This document shows positions 1 to 7,476 of a stretch of 17,872 nucleotides of DNA, one piece after another. A program made the translations under genes and the position numbers. Source of the DNA: an uncultured Clostridia bacterium (GTDB lineage: Bacteria > Bacillota > Clostridia > TANB77 > CAG-508); NCBI GenBank assembly GCA_934167305.1, contig CAKPKQ010000023.1, positions 1 to 17,872 on the forward strand, given 5' to 3'. How positions within the stretch are numbered: position 1 is the stretch's first letter; every line of letters begins with the position of its first letter. The notes beneath the pieces are model-generated. The model did not search any database. It had not been told where the DNA came from and saw only the letters and a program-made list of their open reading frames with translations.

Positions 1-183
1 GTTGCAAAGCAACCCGCACAGCCTAAGGTAACTTAACCTTGTTGTATAGTAAAAATCTTCGATTTTTCCTATACAATAAGAAAAGTGGCTTCGCCACATG
101 TACAGGGTTGCAAAGCAACCCGCACAGCCTAAGGTAACTTAACCTTGTTGTATAGTAAAAATCTTCGATTTTTCCTATACAAT
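1..183. repeat. Tandem intergenic repeat made of stem-loops (two 77-bp copies, period 106)
   Basis: Positions 1-77 and 107-183 are identical over 77 bases, separated by 29 different bases. Each copy contains a GTTGC-AAA-GCAAC hairpin (1-13; in copy 2 it extends to a 7-bp stem, 105-111 with 115-121). It then has a small AAGGT/ACCTT inverted repeat (25-29/36-40) and a long AT-rich hairpin of 16 pairs with one mismatch and a TTC loop (42-57/61-76; copy 2 148-163/167-182). The spacer carries a further hairpin, GTGGC-TTC-GCCAC (85-97). No open reading frame of note crosses it. The first copy starts at the window edge, so the array may continue to the left. The family is not recognised. It could be a dispersed intergenic repeat, a mobile palindromic element or a cluster of terminators for the gene to the left. 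Confidence 0.85.
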
Positions 184-190
184 GAAAAAA

Positions 191-211
191 GTAATAAAAC
201 TTTTTTATTAC
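191..211. other. AT-only hairpin, possible weak terminator
   Basis: GTAATAAAA (191-199) pairs perfectly with TTTTATTAC (203-211) around a CTT loop. It lies directly after the repeat array and could end transcription arriving from the left, but the stem holds only two G-C pairs and there is no clean T-tract after it. Function is uncertain. Confidence 0.35.
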
Positions 212-355
212 TAATAAAATTAAGTATGAATATTGAAAATATGAAATAAATGTATGAAAAATAGAAAGGAGAGCTTATAGGTTTATAAAGAACAGGCACC
301 AAAGAAATTAGAGTATGTGAAGGTACAAAGGTTATTATAAAAATTTAAAAAAAGC

Positions 356-384
356 TATACAAAAAAAACATTTAGTTATATAAT
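356..384 (+). promoter_or_regulatory. Vegetative-type promoter for the murE operon
   Basis: A perfect TATAAT at 379-384 is preceded, with 17 bases between, by TATACA at 356-361, which matches TTGACA at four of six positions. The predicted transcription start is near 391, about 27 bases before the preferred murE start codon. This is consistent with a short leader carrying the ribosome binding site at 407-411. Confidence 0.6.
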
Positions 385-406
385 GTAAACGTAAAAATGG
401 AAAGAT

Positions 407-420
407 GGGAGAGTAGCATG
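407..420 (+). promoter_or_regulatory. Ribosome binding site that fixes the murE start
   Basis: GGGAG at 407-411 lies six bases before ATG 418. An upstream in-frame ATG at 397 has no ribosome binding site and would be almost at the predicted transcript start. Translation from 418 also gives the usual MurE N-terminus (MNLKNIL...), so 418 is preferred. Confidence 0.7.
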
Positions 421-1902
421 AATTTAAAAAATATATTGTCAGGCCTAGATGGTTTGAAAGCTAAAGGACCACTTGATATAGAGGTAAATGAAATTAAAAA
501 TAGCTCTAGTCAAGTACAAAAGGGAGACATGTTTGTTGCTATAGACGGGTTTGATACAGATGGACATCAGTATATTGAAGAAGCATTAGAAAAAGGTGCA
601 AAAGTTATTATGGCACAAGCAGATAAATTGACAAAAGATATGATTAAAAATTTGCCAGAAGATGTTACATTGATTTTGGCACCAGATACAAGACATGCAA
701 TTTCAATTTGTGCATGTAACTTTTACAAAAATCCATCTAAAAAATTGAAATTAATAGGGGTAACAGGAACCAAAGGAAAAACAACAACAACATTTATGAT
801 AAAATCTGTACTTGAAAAACAAGGACTAAAAGTTGGTCTGATTGGGACAATTTGTACATATATTGGTGATAAAAACTTAGGAGATAATGATAGAACAACA
901 CCAGAAAGTTTAGAACTACAACAACTTCTAAGTAGAATGGTTGAAGAAAAATGTGATGTAGCTGTTATGGAAGTATCTTCTCAAAGTTTAAAACTTGGAA
1001 GAGTGGATGGTTGTGAATTTGAGATAGGAATATTTACAAACTTTTCAAAGGATCATATTAGTCCAAAAGAACATCCAAGCATGGAAGACTACTATGAATC
1101 AAAGGTAAAATTATTTACAATGTGTAAATATGCATTTATAAACTCAGATGACATATATGCAAATAAATTACCAAAATTAGTACCAAATTGTACTTTTAAA
1201 ACTTATGGAATTGATAATCCATCAGAGTTACTTGCAAAGGACATTACAGTAACTAACTCAAGTGTTGACTTTAAAGTAAAAATAGATGGTAAAAATCAAA
1301 GAATAAAAACAGGGATACCTGGTAGATTTAGCGTATATAATTCTTTAGCAGCTATAAGTGTAGCTTCGAGATTTAATTGTAGTGTTGAAAATATACAAGA
1401 AGCTTTATTAAATGTACGTGTGCCAGGAAGAAGCGAGTTAGTAGATAATGAAAAAGAATTAACTATTATGATTGATTATGCACATAGTCCAGAAAGTTTA
1501 GAGAGTATATTAAATACAGTTAGAGAATATACACAAGGAAAAGTAATATGTGTATTTGGATGCGGAGGAGACAGAGACTCTGGCAAAAGACCTATTATGG
1601 GTGAAATATCAGGAGTATATGCTGACTATACTATAATAACTTCTGATAATCCAAGAAGTGAAGAACCAGAAGAAATAATTAATCAGATTGAAAAAGGAAT
1701 TAAGAAGACTAAAGGAAGTTATGAATGCATAATTGACAGAAAAGAAGCAATAAAAAAAGGAATTCAAATGTTACATAAAAAAGACATATTAGTTATTGCT
1801 GGAAAAGGGCATGAATTAACACAAGAAATAAAAGGTAAAAAGATTCCTTTTGATGAAAGAGAAATTATACATGATATATTAAAAAATAATACAAACAACT
1901 AA
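418..1902 (+). CDS. murE: UDP-MurNAc-L-Ala-D-Glu:meso-diaminopimelate ligase MurE
   Basis: This cytoplasmic ATP-dependent ligase adds the third stem-peptide residue to UDP-MurNAc-L-Ala-D-Glu. The 494 residues show the three Mur-ligase domains in order. The N-terminal UDP-binding part runs to about residue 105. The central ATPase has the P-loop GTKGKTTT at 117-124 and a lysine in ESKVKLF (K229) at the place of the carbamylated lysine. The C-terminal domain carries DNPR at 410-413, which in this family marks the meso-DAP-specific enzymes rather than the lysine ones, so the wall is probably DAP-type. Length is normal for the family. It is first in the operon; mraY begins nine bases after its stop. 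A longer version starting at 397 is possible but lacks a ribosome binding site. Confidence 0.95.
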   Translation: MNLKNILSGLDGLKAKGPLDIEVNEIKNSSSQVQKGDMFVAIDGFDTDGHQYIEEALEKGAKVIMAQADKLTKDMIKNLPEDVTLILAPDTRHAISICACNFYKNPSKKLKLIGVTGTKGKTTTTFMIKSVLEKQGLKVGLIGTICTYIGDKNLGDNDRTTPESLELQQLLSRMVEEKCDVAVMEVSSQSLKLGRVDGCEFEIGIFTNFSKDHISPKEHPSMEDYYESKVKLFTMCKYAFINSDDIYANKLPKLVPNCTFKTYGIDNPSELLAKDITVTNSSVDFKVKIDGKNQRIKTGIPGRFSVYNSLAAISVASRFNCSVENIQEALLNVRVPGRSELVDNEKELTIMIDYAHSPESLESILNTVREYTQGKVICVFGCGGDRDSGKRPIMGEISGVYADYTIITSDNPRSEEPEEIINQIEKGIKKTKGSYECIIDRKEAIKKGIQMLHKKDILVIAGKGHELTQEIKGKKIPFDEREIIHDILKNNTNN

Positions 1903-1911
1903 GGAGGAACC

Positions 1912-2901
1912 ATGGAATTTCAAACAAAGACAATACTAATATCATTAGCATTTAGCTTTATAATAGCTTTGATAGTTATTCCAATTTTAAAAAAATTAAA
2001 AGTAGGGCAACTAGAAAGAAAAGAAGGACCACAATCACATCTAAAAAAACAAGGAACACCTACAATGGGTGGAATTATAATGATGATTACATTATTAGTA
2101 ATAGGTGCTTTTATATGTATAAGCTATTTTAAATCTGAAAATATAGAAGAGCAAAAAATAGCTAAAAATTTAATTCCACTAATATTAGCTTCTGTTGGTT
2201 TTGGAGTTGTAGGATTAGTTGATGATTTGAAAAAACTAATAGGAAAAAATACAGATGGATTAAAACCTGCATATAAAATGTTAGGACTATTAATTATATC
2301 TGTAGGTTTTTGCTTATATTTAACACAAGTTTTGCATTTAGGAACAGAAACATATATACCTTTCATAAAAGTATCTATAAATCTTCCAGTATGGATATAT
2401 ATACCATTTGCAGTTGTTGTAATGTTAGCAACTACAAATGCTGTTAATTTAACAGACGGAATAGATGGACTTTCTACAAGTGTTACAACAATAATAATTA
2501 CATGTTTAACTGTAATAGGCATTATGTTTGGAGTAAAAGAAGTAACTGTATTTGGAACTATACTTATAGGAGCATGTTTAGGATTCTTAATATTTAATTT
2601 ACATCCTGCAAAAGTATTTATGGGAGATACAGGCTCATTATTGTTAGGTGGAGCAATTGCAAGTATGGCACTTTATTTAAAAATGCCATTAATATTAATC
2701 ATAATTGCTTTAGTTCCAGTACTTGAAACATTATCTGTTATTATACAAGTTAGACATTTTAAAAAGACAGGTGAAAGAATATTCAAAATGACGCCAATAC
2801 ACCATCATTTTGAATTATCAGGTTGGCACGAGAATAAAATAGTATCAGTATTTAGTTTAATAACTCTTGTTTGCTGTATAGTTGGATTGTTAGCTATTTA
2901 A
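1912..2901 (+). CDS. mraY: Phospho-MurNAc-pentapeptide translocase MraY
   Basis: This integral membrane enzyme transfers phospho-MurNAc-pentapeptide from UDP to undecaprenyl phosphate, forming lipid I on the inner face of the membrane. The 329 residues contain about ten hydrophobic segments and the family signatures: the QGTPTMGG loop, the aspartate pair D104-D105 in VDDLKK, NLTDGIDGL with D182 and D185, GDTGS with the conserved D239, and the IHHHFELSGW loop with H297-H299. The start at 1912 follows a strong AAGGAGG. It lies nine bases after murE, and translation is probably linked. In many bacteria murF precedes and murD follows this gene; neither is present here. Confidence 0.96.
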   Translation: MEFQTKTILISLAFSFIIALIVIPILKKLKVGQLERKEGPQSHLKKQGTPTMGGIIMMITLLVIGAFICISYFKSENIEEQKIAKNLIPLILASVGFGVVGLVDDLKKLIGKNTDGLKPAYKMLGLLIISVGFCLYLTQVLHLGTETYIPFIKVSINLPVWIYIPFAVVVMLATTNAVNLTDGIDGLSTSVTTIIITCLTVIGIMFGVKEVTVFGTILIGACLGFLIFNLHPAKVFMGDTGSLLLGGAIASMALYLKMPLILIIIALVPVLETLSVIIQVRHFKKTGERIFKMTPIHHHFELSGWHENKIVSVFSLITLVCCIVGLLAI

Positions 2902-2930
2902 CTAAAATACAATATGAAAGGAAAATAGTA

Positions 2931-4112
2931 ATGCAAAAAACAAAAAAGAAATCTACTAATTTTATAAACCAACCATTTGACTTTATATTGTGTGCAATAA
3001 TTTTTATACTACTTGCACTTGGAATAGTAATGGTATTATCTGCATCAGCTCCATCAGCACTTGCAGAAACAGGAAAAAGTTATGCATATGCCAAAAAACA
3101 ACTTATTGCAGCTGGTATTGGTATAGCTGGAATGTTCTTTTTATCAAAAGTAAATTATGGTGTATATAAAAAATTGTATAAAATAATTTATATAATTTCT
3201 GTTGTAATATTGGGATTAGTTGTTATACCTAAAATAGGAATTGAAGGAAACGGAGCAAGAAGGTGGATTGTTCTTCCAATTATAGGTCAATTTCAACCAT
3301 CAGAAATTACAAAAATAGGATTAATTATATTTTATGCGGGTTATTTAACAGATCATAAAGATGAGTTAAGAGATTTTAGAAAAGGATTTTTATTACCTCT
3401 AGTATTTGTTCTTATTCCAATAGGAATATTGTTTTTTGTACAAAATCATTTGAGTGCATCATTAATTATTGGAATGGTAGCATGTATAATGATGGTAATT
3501 GCAGGAACAAGACTTGCTTATTTTGTAATATTTGGAGCTTTAGGCGGTGGAGGAATTATTTCTTACGTAATTTATAAAATAAGTTCTGGAGCAAGTGGAG
3601 GAAGTTTCCGTTTAGGAAGAATTGTTTCATTTTTAGATCCTTGGCAAGACCTTACAACTACTGGATGGCAGGTCGTTCAAGGTTTGTATGCAATTGGCTC
3701 AGGTGGTCTATTTGGAGTAGGTTTGGGCCAAAGTAAACAAAAATATTTATGGCTTTCAGAGCCACAAAATGACTTTATATTTGCAGTTATAGCAGAAGAA
3801 TTAGGCTTTGTGGGCTGTTTAATTATAATGATTTTATTTGGAATTTTAATATGGAGAGGTGTACTAATTGCAATTAAAGCACCAGATAGTTTTGGAAGTT
3901 TACTTGCAACAGGAATAGTAAGTTTAGTTGCAGTTCAAGTTATATTAAATATAGCAGTTGTTACATCATCAATACCAAACACAGGTATACCACTACCATT
4001 TTTTAGTTATGGAGGAACCGCATTAGTTATTTTATTGTGCAGTATGCGGTATATTACTAAATATTTCAAGAGCTGGCTCAAAAGTGTAAAAGGAGGAAAA
4101 TCATGCGTGTAA
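2931..4112 (+). CDS. ftsW: SEDS-family peptidoglycan glycosyltransferase FtsW (SpoVE-like possible)
   Basis: This multi-spanning membrane protein polymerises lipid II into glycan strands, normally with a partner class B penicillin-binding protein at the division site. The 393 residues have about ten hydrophobic segments. SEDS motifs are clear: NGARRW at 107-112, QPSEI soon after, the ITSS-like TSSIPNTGIPLPFFSYGG segment near the C-terminus, and DFIFA with D281 in the position of the catalytic aspartate. The start at 2931 is chosen because AAAGGA (2917-2922) precedes it by eight bases. An upstream in-frame ATG/TTG region from 2871 would overlap mraY by 31 bases and lacks such a site. The gene overlaps murG by ten bases. 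The position beside murG favours FtsW, but the sporulation paralogue SpoVE cannot be excluded from sequence alone. Confidence 0.9.
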   Translation: MQKTKKKSTNFINQPFDFILCAIIFILLALGIVMVLSASAPSALAETGKSYAYAKKQLIAAGIGIAGMFFLSKVNYGVYKKLYKIIYIISVVILGLVVIPKIGIEGNGARRWIVLPIIGQFQPSEITKIGLIIFYAGYLTDHKDELRDFRKGFLLPLVFVLIPIGILFFVQNHLSASLIIGMVACIMMVIAGTRLAYFVIFGALGGGGIISYVIYKISSGASGGSFRLGRIVSFLDPWQDLTTTGWQVVQGLYAIGSGGLFGVGLGQSKQKYLWLSEPQNDFIFAVIAEELGFVGCLIIMILFGILIWRGVLIAIKAPDSFGSLLATGIVSLVAVQVILNIAVVTSSIPNTGIPLPFFSYGGTALVILLCSMRYITKYFKSWLKSVKGGKSCV

Positions 4113-5236
4113 TAATATCAGCAGCGGGAACAGGTGGACACATAAACCCAGGAATAGCAATTGCAAATAAAATAAAAGAAAAAGAACCAAACTCAGAAAT
4201 AATATTTGTAGGAACTGATCGTGGATTAGAAAATGATTTAGTGCCAAGAGCAGGGTATGAGTTGAAACATATAAATGCATATGGTTTTGACCGTACAATC
4301 TCACTTGATAATATAAAAAAAATGTATCAAACATTTCATTCTATAAAAGAAGCAAAAAAAATAATAGAACAATTTAAACCAGATGTAATAATTGGAACAG
4401 GTGGATATATATGTGTACCTATTGGATTAGCAGCCAAAAAGAAAAAGGTGCCAGTTGTATTACACGAAAGCAATGCTTTCCCAGGAGTAGCTGTAAAAAT
4501 ATTATCAAATAAAGCAAGTAAGGTGCTAGTTGGATTTGAAGATGCAAAAGTAAGATTGCCAAAAGCAAAGCAAGTTATTGTCACAGGCACACCAACAAAA
4601 GTTAAAAAAATTAAAATATCAGATGCTAGAAAACAAGAACTACTAAAGGAAAATAAATTAAATAATAATAAGCCAATAGTGCTATTTTTTGGAGGGAGTC
4701 AAGGAGCTAAAAGTATAAATAATAGCTTATTGGAAATAATATCAAAAAAACAAAATCAAAATTATCAAATTTTGTGGGCTGCAGGACCAGCTCAATATGA
4801 GCAAATAAAAAAGGACTTAAAAGAAAAACATTCAATAGAAATTGACAATATTGAAAATGTTAGTATTGTACCATATATATATAATATGGAAGAAATAATG
4901 AATATTGTAGATTTAGTAGTTTGCAGAAGTGGTGCAATGACAATAACTGAAATAGCAAATGTTGGGGTACCAGCTATATTTATACCATTTCCATTTGCTA
5001 CAGAAAATCATCAAGAATATAATGCAAAGGTACTACAAAAAGTTGGAGCTGCCAAAATTATATTAGATAAAAACTTGACAGCAAATGAATTAAATAGTAC
5101 AATAACAAACTTAGTAAGAGATAAAAAAACTTTACAAGAAATGAGTAAAAAAGCAAATCAAGTTGCAATACAAAATGTAGAGGAAAAAATCTATAAAGAA
5201 ATAAAACAAGTTGTTAATAAAGACGGAGAACAATAG
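4103..5236 (+). CDS. murG: UDP-GlcNAc:lipid I N-acetylglucosaminyltransferase MurG
   Basis: This membrane-associated GT-B glycosyltransferase makes lipid II from lipid I and UDP-GlcNAc. The 377 residues show both Rossmann domains. The N-terminal glycine loop GTGGHINPG is at 9-17, GTGGY at about 98-102 and HESNAFPG at 121-128. The C-terminal donor-binding domain has FGGSQGAKSIN at about 196-206, CRSGAMTITE at 274-283 and PFATENHQ near 297-304. The linker motif reads TGTPTK rather than the more common TGNPVR. The start codon follows AAAGGAGG and lies inside the end of ftsW, so translational coupling is likely. Length is normal. Confidence 0.95.
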   Translation: MRVIISAAGTGGHINPGIAIANKIKEKEPNSEIIFVGTDRGLENDLVPRAGYELKHINAYGFDRTISLDNIKKMYQTFHSIKEAKKIIEQFKPDVIIGTGGYICVPIGLAAKKKKVPVVLHESNAFPGVAVKILSNKASKVLVGFEDAKVRLPKAKQVIVTGTPTKVKKIKISDARKQELLKENKLNNNKPIVLFFGGSQGAKSINNSLLEIISKKQNQNYQILWAAGPAQYEQIKKDLKEKHSIEIDNIENVSIVPYIYNMEEIMNIVDLVVCRSGAMTITEIANVGVPAIFIPFPFATENHQEYNAKVLQKVGAAKIILDKNLTANELNSTITNLVRDKKTLQEMSKKANQVAIQNVEEKIYKEIKQVVNKDGEQ

Positions 5237-5293
5237 GGGCTTTAAATTTATATGGTCAAAATTCGTCAGCAATTATAATTAAGGAGAATGTAA

Positions 5294-7348
5294 ATGGCAG
5301 ATAGATTAATTATTGTGGAATCACCAGCAAAAGCTAATACAATTAAAAAATTTCTAGGTGGAAATATTAAAGTAATGGCTTCAATGGGACATGTTAGAGA
5401 TTTACCAAAATCAAAATTAGCTATTGATGTTGATAATGACTTTGAACCTGAATATATAAACATTCGAGGAAAAGGAGATCTAATTAAAAGCTTAAAAAAG
5501 GAAGCTAAACTTGCAAGACAAGTCTATTTGGCATCTGACCCTGATCGTGAGGGAGAAGCTATTGCATGGCATTTAGCACATATTTTAGAAATACCAGAAG
5601 ACAGTAGTTGTAGGGTTACATTTAATGAAATTACTAAAGAAGCAGTAAAAGATAGCATGAAAGAACCTAAAAAAATAGATATGAATTTGGTTGATGCTCA
5701 ACAAGCACGTAGAGTACTAGACAGAATAGTTGGTTATAAAATTAGTCCAATATTATGGAAAAAAGTTAAAAGAGGCTTATCAGCAGGTAGAGTTCAATCT
5801 GTTGCAGTAAAGCTTATTGTTGACAGAGAAGAAGAAATAGAAAAATTTATACCAGAAGAATATTGGAATATTTATGCAACATTATTAGAGCCAAAATCAA
5901 AGAAAAAATTTAAAGCAACATTTTATGGAAAAGATAATAAAAAAGTAGAATTAAACAATAAAGAAGAAGTTGACGAAATTTTAGAAAATATAGAAAATGG
6001 CAAATATATTGTAACAGATGTGAAAAAAGGAGAAAAGAAAAGAAGTCCAGCACCACCATTTACTACAAGTACAATGCAACAAGAAGCATCTAGAAAATTA
6101 AATTTCACATTAAAGAAAACAATGTCTGTTGCTCAAGGTTTATATGAGGGTGTAAATGTTGGCGAAAAAGGTACAGTTGGTTTGATTACATACATGAGAA
6201 CTGACTCAACCAGAATTTCAGATGAAGCAAGAGCTAGCGCAAAAGAAGTAATATCACAAAAATATGGTGAGAGCTATTATGAAAATCGTTTTTATAAAAC
6301 AAAACAAAATGCGCAAGATGCACATGAGGCAATTAGACCAACATATGTAGATTTAGAGCCGGAAAAAATAAAACAATATTTAACATTAGATCAATATAAG
6401 CTTTATAGATTAATATATAATAGATTTATTGCAAGTCAAATGGCAAATGCTGTATATGATACAGTTAGTGCTAATATAGAAGTAAACCAATATGATTTTA
6501 AAGCAAATGGACAATTATTAAAATTTAAAGGCTTTATGACACTATATGTGGAAACTTTAGATAATGAAACAGAAGAAGAGGAAAACTCAATTCCAGAATT
6601 AACAATTGGACAAGAAGTTAAAAAAGATAATATAGAAGCAAAACAAAGCTTTACTCAACCACCTGCAAGGTACACAGAGGCTAGTTTAGTAAAAGCATTA
6701 GAAGAAAAAGGAATAGGTAGACCAAGTACCTATTCTCCAACAATAACTACGATTTTAGAAAGAAGATATATTCAAAAAGAACAAAAACAACTAGTACCTA
6801 CAGATTTGGGCAAAATAGTAAATAAACTGTTAGTTGAAAACTTTCCAGATGTAATAAATGTAGAGTTTACTGCAAAAATTGAAGAGGACTTTGATGATGT
6901 AGCAGAAGGAAAAGAACAATGGAAACAAGTAATACGTGATTTTTATGGACCTTTTAAAATTGAAGTTGAAAAAGTTGAAAAAGAATTAGAACATGTTGAA
7001 TTAATAGAAGAAGTATCTGATGTACCATGTGAAAAATGTGGAAGAATGATGGTTATTAGGTATGGAAAATTTGGTAAATTTTTAGCTTGTCCAGGTTTCC
7101 CAGAATGTAAAAATACAAAAACTATTATTGAAACAACTGATGTTCCTTGTCCAGTTTGCGGTGGAAAAGTTCAAATTAAAAAATCAAAAAGAGGCAGAAA
7201 GTTTTATGTATGTGAAAACAATCCAGGAACTTGTCAATATATTTCATGGAATCCTCCAAAAGTAGGAGAAAAATGGAAACCAGAAGATATGGAAAAAAAG
7301 AAGACAAAAACCAAAAGAAAAACCACTAAAACAAAAAAGAAAAAATAA
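5294..7348 (+). CDS. topA: DNA topoisomerase I (type IA)
   Basis: This cytoplasmic enzyme relaxes negative supercoils by a 5'-phosphotyrosine mechanism. The 684 residues begin with a TOPRIM domain: the IIVESPAKA motif with E9, and DPDREGE at 82-88 for metal binding. The active-site tyrosine is Y300 in ITYMRTDSTR. The C-terminus has two four-cysteine zinc ribbons (C579, C582, C599, C605 and C619, C622, C640, C647) and ends in a lysine- and threonine-rich tail that probably contacts DNA or RNA polymerase. AAGGAG at 5281-5286 precedes the ATG by seven bases. It lies 57 bases after murG with no terminator between, so it is probably read with the murE operon. A clear terminator follows. In many Bacillota topA is followed directly by trmFO; here trmFO is 8 kb away. 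Confidence 0.96.
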   Translation: MADRLIIVESPAKANTIKKFLGGNIKVMASMGHVRDLPKSKLAIDVDNDFEPEYINIRGKGDLIKSLKKEAKLARQVYLASDPDREGEAIAWHLAHILEIPEDSSCRVTFNEITKEAVKDSMKEPKKIDMNLVDAQQARRVLDRIVGYKISPILWKKVKRGLSAGRVQSVAVKLIVDREEEIEKFIPEEYWNIYATLLEPKSKKKFKATFYGKDNKKVELNNKEEVDEILENIENGKYIVTDVKKGEKKRSPAPPFTTSTMQQEASRKLNFTLKKTMSVAQGLYEGVNVGEKGTVGLITYMRTDSTRISDEARASAKEVISQKYGESYYENRFYKTKQNAQDAHEAIRPTYVDLEPEKIKQYLTLDQYKLYRLIYNRFIASQMANAVYDTVSANIEVNQYDFKANGQLLKFKGFMTLYVETLDNETEEEENSIPELTIGQEVKKDNIEAKQSFTQPPARYTEASLVKALEEKGIGRPSTYSPTITTILERRYIQKEQKQLVPTDLGKIVNKLLVENFPDVINVEFTAKIEEDFDDVAEGKEQWKQVIRDFYGPFKIEVEKVEKELEHVELIEEVSDVPCEKCGRMMVIRYGKFGKFLACPGFPECKNTKTIIETTDVPCPVCGGKVQIKKSKRGRKFYVCENNPGTCQYISWNPPKVGEKWKPEDMEKKKTKTKRKTTKTKKKK

Positions 7349-7353
7349 TATAG

Positions 7354-7388
7354 AAAAAATATCTCTAATATATTAGGGGTATTTTTTT
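7354..7388 (+). terminator. Rho-independent terminator after topA
   Basis: Bases 7354-7368 pair with 7373-7387 (15 pairs, two of them G-U) around the loop TATA. The 3' arm ends in a run of seven T. It starts six bases after the topA stop and would end the murE-topA transcript. Confidence 0.75.
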
Positions 7389-7419
7389 GTGGAAATTTGT
7401 AGAAAATGATATTTTTTTG

Positions 7420-7448
7420 TTTACTTTTTTTTACCATAACTATATAAT
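7420..7448 (+). promoter_or_regulatory. Promoter for the surface protease gene
   Basis: TATAAT at 7443-7448 is preceded by TTTACT at 7420-7425 (four of six bases of TTGACA) with a 17-base spacer. The start codon lies 29 bases after the -10 box, with AAGGAG at 7463-7468. This and the terminators on both sides indicate that the protease gene is transcribed on its own. Confidence 0.65.
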
Positions 7449-7476
7449 AAAAGTATGAAAATAAGGAGAAGTAAAG

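Larger units (their letters stand above)
184..417 (+). other. Gene-free leader region before murE
   Basis: No supported gene lies here. The stretch holds the AT hairpin at 191-211, a very short reading frame (ATG at 254, stop at 278-280), and an in-frame continuation of 19 sense codons ending at 338-340. It also contains a purine-rich AAAGGAG at 265-271, resembling a ribosome binding site but with no usable start codon after it, and the murE promoter at 356-384. The short frame may be chance or the remnant of a small gene. No riboswitch or T-box motif was recognised. Confidence 0.5.

Noticed and set aside
1..183. CRISPR array
   Set aside because: Only two copies, each 77 bases and full of internal hairpins, with a single 29-base spacer that is itself palindromic; no cas genes nearby.
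397..417. MurE start at ATG 397
   Set aside because: No ribosome binding site, almost at the predicted transcript start, and the extra seven residues are not typical of MurE; ATG 418 has GGGAG six bases before it.
2124..2522. Reverse-strand open frame inside mraY
   Set aside because: Lies opposite a clear MraY coding region, has no ribosome binding site or recognisable motif.
2871..2930. FtsW start at 2871
   Set aside because: It would overlap the end of mraY and add residues with no family support; ATG 2931 has AAAGGA at proper spacing.
5251..5279. Separate promoter for topA
   Set aside because: TATAAT at 5274-5279 is perfect but no -35-like element lies 16-18 bases before it, and the implied start would fall in the ribosome binding site.
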